This document shows positions 58,117-64,000 of a DNA stretch of 64,000 bases, one piece after another (position 1 is the stretch's first letter; the number at the start of each line of letters is the position of its first letter). The notes beneath the pieces are model-generated. The model was given only the letters and a program-made list of their open reading frames with translations. It did not search any database and had not been told where the DNA came from. The stretch comes from Antedon bifida. Its lineage: Eukaryota; Echinodermata; Crinoidea; Comatulida; Antedonidae. A program made the position numbers and the translations under genes. Where the stretch lies: NCBI GenBank assembly GCA_963402885.1, contig OY727098.1, positions 21,934,717 through 21,998,716 on the forward strand, in the 5' to 3' direction.

Positions 58117-58230
58117 CTTATGAAAATTACGTTAGGTTGTTTATCGCCTAAAACAGCAGAGAATTGAAAGCTAAGGAAAACAAGAATAGCGTAAAGTATT
58201 CCATTTTCTCACTAGAGATTTACTTTTTTT
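58117..58230 (-). pseudogene. Fragment of arylsulfatase exon 1 (signal peptide part)
   Basis: On the minus strand this copies the beginning of exon 1 of the neighbouring arylsulfatase (56890-57015), including the TTTACTT..GTGCAGATCG upstream flank. The first ATG is mutated to ATC and a deletion after the second shifts the frame, so only a short nonsense peptide remains. The metal-binding and CSPTR parts are absent. Downstream sequence at 58398-58468 repeats 57787-57853, so this belongs to a tandem duplication with deletions. Confidence 0.85.
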
Positions 58231-59064
58231 GTGCAGATCGCATATACAAATGGCAAACAATTGGATATTCACGTTTTGGAGTTTGGTTGTATCCTTTGTG
58301 TAATAGTAAATACAAGTATGAATAGGGCTAATCTATGTAATCCGTAGAATGTCAATGGTCAAATTTTTTATTGAAGTGCAATGAAAACAATGACAATGAA
58401 CTCAAATAACAGTTTCCTTATTCCTTTTCATAAAGTTGTTTGAATTAAAATGTATCTAAAAGAAGAAAGAACAAATACTGGTCTATGCATTTGGAATAAA
58501 TGAGAAGTACAGTATGACCATGGGTTCATTAATTATTCATTAATCCATAGTATGATTAAGAACGAAAGGATAGAAAAAGAAGAAGAAGGTTAAATTTAAA
58601 TTTCGCAATTGGACAATGTAAAAGATTTCCAATTTTCAAGAATGTAGAATGTTTCTTTCTGCCACTAATTAAAATTTAGATCCCATTTCATCATATTGTA
58701 TATTAACTATTAACGTTATAGACCAGGGTTGGAAAAGACTATAGGCCTATGTAAATTTACAGGCTGCAGCGTAAAATTAACCAGCAGTCAACAATACCGT
58801 GCATAATTTGCCGGCGGTCAGCGTTTTTGTTGTTTATTTACTGTTTGAATTGCTTTGAATTACTGGGCGAATTTCCGTTGTAATTACGGACGTTCCGAAC
58901 TTTGAAAATACAGTGTTTAATTGCTTCTTTCTGCAAATTTCGATCATATTTTCTTTTTTTCGAGTGTGGTTGTACAGTTTATAGTGGATAAATGAAAATG
59001 AATTGATAATAATTAATTTGAGAATTGATTACATTACCGGAAGCACCTTCGTCGGGGACCTCCA

Positions 59065-60505
59065 TCGACAGATGTTCTCTATGTTGATTAACACCACGTT
59101 GTGCACAAGAAGTTACAATAATTACTTCGGTTATCTTGATATAAAAGTGACATCATCAGACATTTAGATGCACTAGTGACAGGTAATACTGATTAACATG
59201 AAATTAAAAATATTGCTCGTTGAGTTCTACACCATCACTTGGAGGGAATCAGAAACTGTCTAAATATGATACATTACATATGGCAATGACGTATATAGAC
59301 GAGCTGATGAAACTTCTAGAGAGTAAGTTGGATCAATTGTTTTGCTGTGAATGGTTAATTGCTACAACAAATGGAGGTGTTTTTCTCGCAGAAGTACACA
59401 AATTATCAACTATCTGTTTTACAACACATGCAGTATTAAAGGAAGCTTTTCAGTTTGAAAAACAATTCCATGTTTTTAGTTAAAGACGCCTATTTATATT
59501 TGACTTACACGGACCTGCCTATACTGTGTTTTACTAATGTATTGCATTCGAAATATGAATATAATATATAGTTATTGTGTTCTGAGATGTACTTTTGAGT
59601 TTCTCTTATTACAGAACTACCGCAAACTTTATTTCAACATCGTCGTGCAATCTATCAAACATATTGTGGATGGTTTTAACTTAAACTATATTAAGATATC
59701 ACCAAGACTGTTTGTTAATTCAATGCAGATTACATAATCAAAGCTACATAAACGCCTTCAAGATAATTCCGTATTTTGTTCAATTTAATAACACGTTTTT
59801 GACATGCTTTTCATAGAAATGTGCGCTATAATGGTAATATTTGTTTGTTTTTTCAAATTAAATAAATACTTTTCCAAACAATAGACATGTTATTATGTTA
59901 TGTTCATAAAGGTTTGGGGAGGGGGAGTGTTGGTACCCGGTCTGGGGCGAATATACCTTGTCAAACTGTATAGGATTATAAGAGACCTTGTAATATTATT
60001 GCATATAATAATAATAAGTAACATTTCTTATTTCAATAAAAATTAGTTTTAATTCACCATAACACACGAGAATAAGAATGTTGACCTTCAGCCAATATTA
60101 ACATAGGGCCTATTTTTGTCTAGATATATTAATAGGCAACAACATATTGTATAATAATTTGTTAAAGTTCATTCTAATGTTGATTTGTGTTCTATTTCTA
60201 CTACCCTCTTTCTACTCACACAAGCATATTAGTACATTAATTAAATTGTAATACACCCACATTCTAGATACCTTGGATTAATTTCATTTTCGAGAAATAT
60301 CGGTCTTTAACAAGTTTAAAGATTTTGTAAACTATAAGTCATAGGTCCTAGTAATTACAATTTTGTTGACCACTGCTCGTGGGAAAGTAGTGAAGTTAAA
60401 ATACAAGATGGTCATTCGTTCATTTGGTCAAAATCAATGGGTAAATAATAATAATAACGAATATGAATTCTATTTGAATCCCTATGTATTTGTATATTAT
60501 TTATT
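59065..60505 (+). repeat. Second copy of the bHLH block (duplicate of 47290-49169)
   Basis: From CGACAGATGTTCTCTATGTT onward the sequence follows 47290-49169 with a few percent divergence. Differences include a ~540-base deletion removing most of the bHLH gene, small deletions, an insertion of about 60 bases near 59930 and one of about 190 bases near 60195-60380. Confidence 0.92.
59233..59334 (+). pseudogene. Truncated bHLH copy: only loop and helix 2 remain
   Basis: Encodes [20 protein letters not shown] and the rest of helix 2 identical to the intact gene at 47998-48090. Everything from about 47455 to 47997, including the start codon, basic region and helix 1, is deleted, joining promoter-proximal sequence directly to the loop. 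A second small deletion after LLES removes the original stop codon, letting the frame run into former 3' UTR. It cannot bind DNA; helix 2 alone is unlikely to dimerise. Confidence 0.93.
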
Positions 60506-62533
60506 TTATGGTAGTGGTTCCCATGGGTCGAAGACACAATCATTTCCATTTAGGCATGGGTCAGCTTGTTCTGGCTGAGGAGCTGGAAAAAATACAGGTA
60601 CTGACTGGTTGTGATAGTTGTAGAGTTTAGTTAATAAGAACTTAACAACCGTAGGATACGCTTCAGACAGGTCATTCATTTCAAGTGGATCTTTCCTGAT
60701 ATTGTACAGCCAAACAATTTGATCGGAAGGGCTACTTTGCCCATTTATTGTGGTAAGGCCGGAATCGGGAGGTGCTATCCAACCTGTTTGCCCTGTAAAA
60801 AAAATAAACTAAAGGGGTAATAGAAGGAAAATACATCATTATTTAGACCGACACAATTAGGGGAAAACCAAAATGTTTCGTTTCTTTTTCCATCAACACT
60901 ATACAGCTCACTATTTCGGTCGGTTGATCGGTCGGATGGTCAGTCAGTCGGTAAACACTAACTAACTTTGAGCACGTGACTGCAGCCATGTATATGGCCT
61001 TGTTGTATTTAGGTGTTCGAAACGGGAGAGAGAGAGAGAGAGAGTCTATAGGCGGGGGAAAGGGGAGAAACTATCTCAATTATGGAGGAGTGATTTGGGG
61101 AGTCTAGTAATGAGGTATCAAAATTACTCGAATTGTGGGAAGATTTCAGACTACTTTTGATAGAGGTATCAACATGATCGTGAAAGTTTTAAACTAATGG
61201 AGTGTGATTGGGGACTCGCTTTTCTGGGGCGGGTATATTTCAATACCATTGCAAAACTCACCAGTATTTCCAGTCAAAAGCTTCCAGTCTCTGTATCGTA
61301 TTGCAGCCTCAATACTGACATTGAATAGGCTCATATCGACAATCCAATCTCGACCACCAGAAACTACATTCAATGGATTGATGTTGTGCAAAAGTTCAAG
61401 ACGACTAGAACAAGTACCGTACCTGTTGATTGAGATTGTCAAAATAAATAATAACACATAAAAGATGTTAAGGAGCCTTTGAATTACGACGGCTACCTCT
61501 CCTGGGTTTAGAATTTATATTTATTTATTATAAAATTTGAAGCTTTGTAACAACAATAATAACCCTACTTATTGATCTTGAGCTTGGACCTACTTTGAAC
61601 ATGGAGCTACCCTTTGAACCTGGACCTACTTTGAACATGAGCTACCCTTTGAACCTGGAGCTACCCTTTGAACATGGGGCTGCTAACCGTTGAACCTGGA
61701 ACTACCGGTACCCTTCGTAACCGTCGTAAAATTTGAAGCTTTGTAACAACAATAATAACCCCCTTATTTCAGCAAAACAATAGAAACTTTAAACCATGAG
61801 CTAACATTTGAACCTGGAACTACCCTTTGGACCTGAAGCTAACCACTTTGAGTCTCTGATCTATCGGAACCTGGACCTACTTTGAACATGGAGCTACCCT
61901 TTGAACCTGGATCTGCCCTTTGAACCTGGATCGACCATTTAAAACTGGACCTATACCCTATTGAACCTGGATCTATCCTTTGAACTTTGAGCTACCATTT
62001 GAACTTGGGACAACCCATTGAACTCACACACGTCACCAGATACCATGAGTAATATTATGTCATTAAATATTGTCAATTTGGGAAATGACTGTAATGTTTT
62101 AAGAATCATACTTGATAGTATTCCACTGGTTGATTCCATCCAGTGGTTTTGTCCCGTTTGTGTTCCATCCAGCTATACCTTCAACAATGGTGGGAAACCA
62201 ATCACTAACGTGGATCAGTCCATTGTTAATAGTGCCCTTAACTTTTCCCGAAAGTAATGGACTATGGACAAATCCAACAGCTCGGATACCTCCTTCGAAC
62301 AGCGAGGCCTTGACACCACGTAATGGCCAGTTTATACCGGCGCCTCCTCCTATATCTCCTACAGCGCCACCATTATCTAGAATGATAATACGTATTATTT
62401 AAATTATCTATTCTGTTATTTCGACATAACAAAAAAAATGTTGCCAACTTTGGATTAGGCGATAATACTCACCACTAGAAAATATTATGATAGTGTCTTC
62501 ATAGATTCCAGTTTCTTTCAATGCATCTACGAC
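60506..62533 (-). CDS. Second arylsulfatase B-like gene, last four exons in window
   Basis: Exons equivalent to 5-8 of the neighbouring gene: 62533-62473, 62376-62112, 61422-61262, 60792-60506. All frames are open and all splice sites kept. The exon-6 equivalent is 6 bases shorter (in frame) and changes residues just after the DNGG metal motif ([15 protein letters not shown] versus the first gene); the C-terminal exon keeps length and stop. The catalytic lysine context [11 protein letters not shown] is retained. Upstream exons should lie beyond base 64000, after a LINE insertion at 62600-63680. Whether it is expressed is unknown; open frames with replacement changes suggest a working but diverging paralog, or a very young pseudogene. 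Confidence 0.9.
61022..61045. repeat. (GA)n microsatellite
   Basis: About ten GA units in the intron between the last two exons of the second arylsulfatase; the first copy has only a few at 49692-49700. Confidence 0.85.
61570..62035. repeat. Minisatellite of TTTGAACCTGGAGCTACCC units, shorter allele
   Basis: Paralogous to 50273-51160 and near-identical for the first ~230 bases, then missing about twenty units present in the first gene. Confidence 0.93.
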
Positions 62534-62599
62534 CTTAATATTATTAAACCATAATATAATTATATATATATAATAATTTTGGGTAAATTGACAGGTATC

Positions 62600-63680
62600 C
62601 TTGATGATAATTGACTTAGAGGTCGAAATGAGAACATTTTTCCGAGTGGGTAAACGCAGTGAGGATGGGTGTCGCCCTATAAAGGTAGTATTCAAGGAAG
62701 AATGTTCCAAGAGAAGCCTTTGGAATTGCAATCCGAAAGAAGTGCGCAGTAAGTAATGACAGAAACATTAGAACGTGATGAGTTTAATAAACTCGGTTTC
62801 GTCGGATCCCCAATCGGAAGAGAATACTGCCTAATAATGTAAGTTCCATGTAGTATGAAGTTAACGAACATTTTTTTAATGTGCTTTATACAGATTGTGA
62901 TTCCTTTATAAATAAGAAGGAGTTAGTTTTACGTTTATCTTCCGAGAAAATTGATATTATTGCTTTGACAGAGATATACTTTTTGAGTTGTCTATTGAAG
63001 AGTTTCATATTCCTGGATTTTAGATGTTTTTGCTGGATGAAAATTTCTTCAGTGATTTTTAAAAATATTTTGTTTGTGGAGTCTATTTTTGTTTAGATAA
63101 GAGGAGTGTATAGGAGTGACTCTGAATCTAGTGTCAATAATTCTGCTTTGCGTTCTCTGTTTAGAAAAGTGGCCTCTTTTTCTTGTTCAGATTTTATTAA
63201 AGTTGGAGATTTCAATTATAGGAGTATCAATTGAGAGCTGGGATATGTGACTGGTGAAGATGGTATACATCTTACACGTTTTTTTGATACAATTATCGAC
63301 CTATTTTTGTTCAGCATGTACGAGATCCCACCCGTTATAGGATAGGTGAACAACCTATGTACTGGACCTGGTATTTACGTCTAAAGATGAATCAATTAGT
63401 GAGGTTCTTCAAGCCCCACCATTGGGTAAGAGCGATCACATGGTACTCTTTTTTTTAAATTCCAGAGTTAAACTAACCAAGTATGATAATGTGGAAGTTA
63501 GAAATTATTTCCATGCTGCTTATGATAAGTTACGTGGTTTTCTTGGGAATGTTGACTGGGACACTGAGTTACTGGATAAGGATGGATTAGGCTACACTTT
63601 TACTGTTCGTCTGATAATGTTTTATCTAGTGGGTATGGAACATTTTGTTCCAGTATGTAAAAAACACTTTATTTAATTTT
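62600..63680 (+). mobile_element. Degraded LINE fragment (ORF1-like segment and endonuclease)
   Basis: Frames with frameshifts and stops encode RVGKRSEDGCRPIKVVFKEE (62640-62700), YTDCDSFINKK and IIALTEIY (62890-62975), IKVGDFNY (63200), FQHVRDPTRY (63310) and LGKSDHMVLFF (63425-63460). These are LINE AP-endonuclease signatures with an N-terminal RNA-binding-like segment. No reverse transcriptase is present. It sits in an intron of the second arylsulfatase; the equivalent intron of the first lacks it, so it inserted after the duplication or was lost from the first. Confidence 0.82.
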
Positions 63681-63739
63681 AATATAAAGAGACCTTTTAC
63701 TCAGACGCAAGTGTACGGGAAACAAGTAAACACAGTAAA

Positions 63740-64000
63740 GTAGATTGTTTTACGAAGAAACAACTGAAAAGAGGATGAATGGAATACAACAACATGCTGA
63801 TTTGGTAAAGAACTGTAAGACAGCAGAACCAAGTAAATAAGATGCTGAATGGGTAAAGAACTGTGAGAAAAGGCAGAACCCAGTAAACAAGATTCTGATT
63901 GGTTAAAGAACTGTTAGAAAAAGCAGAACCCAGTAAACAAGATTCTGATTGGTTAAAGAACTGTTAGAAAAAGCAGAACCCAGTAAACAAGATTCTGATT
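63740..64000. repeat. Minisatellite, continuation of the arylsulfatase intron array
   Basis: Units GGTAAAGAACTGT(A/G)AGA, CAGAACC(A/C)AGTAAA, AAGAT(G/T)CTGA match 52087-52440 with different consensus positions. The last units (63848-64000) are nearly identical to each other, showing local homogenisation. The array runs off the window. Confidence 0.93.

Noticed and set aside
59341-59483. Extension of the truncated bHLH frame into downstream sequence as a novel protein
   Set aside because: The extra residues come from former 3' UTR after a deletion removed the stop; there is no sign of selection or of a usable start codon.

Overview
This is animal nuclear DNA: AT-rich, full of introns with GT..AG borders, and loaded with LINEs, inverted-repeat elements, tRNA-derived SINEs and minisatellites. 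The gene content, together with islands of AGGCCTAG palindromes, suggests a marine invertebrate deuterostome, most likely an echinoderm; the class cannot be fixed from the sequence. Gene identities come from recognising conserved protein segments by eye. Exon borders were set by checking that splice phases and exon lengths agree.

Layout, left to right. 1-2200: 3' part of a 5'-truncated L1/Tx1-like LINE (minus strand) lying in an intron of ELL. 2452-10096: ELL, Pol II elongation factor, minus strand, seven exons visible, 3' part off the left edge; its introns hold at least three inverted-repeat elements. 10097-10927: shared head-to-head promoter region. 10928-18593: complete NAA35 (NatC auxiliary subunit), plus strand, 15 exons, about 720 residues, with a tandemly multiplied 3' splice site before exon 5. 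18594-23133: intergenic repeats. 23134-26339: minus-strand secreted or surface protein with three Ig domains. 26422-29476: a 3-kb mobile element with long, internally repetitive terminal inverted repeats, carrying a putative PIN/FEN-like nuclease with a C-terminal CXC cysteine cluster. 32464-43359: PBLD (PhzF family), plus strand, with a duplicated, apparently mutually exclusive exon pair; its fourth intron contains an L2/CR1-like LINE that is itself split by a hAT-like non-autonomous element. 47524-48114: single-exon atonal-type bHLH gene with a TATA box and adjacent CRE. 49170-56999: complete arylsulfatase B-like gene, minus strand, 8 exons, 519 residues. 58117-64000: a second, damaged copy of the bHLH-arylsulfatase block: the bHLH has lost its N-terminus, basic region and helix 1, while the last four arylsulfatase exons remain open and the rest lies beyond the right edge.

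The genes do not form one pathway. ELL and NAA35 may share a bidirectional promoter. The bHLH gene and the arylsulfatase are convergent neighbours duplicated together. Much of the unusual structure (splice-site duplication, exon duplication, nested insertions, minisatellite expansion, gene-block duplication) reflects local tandem duplication and transposition.
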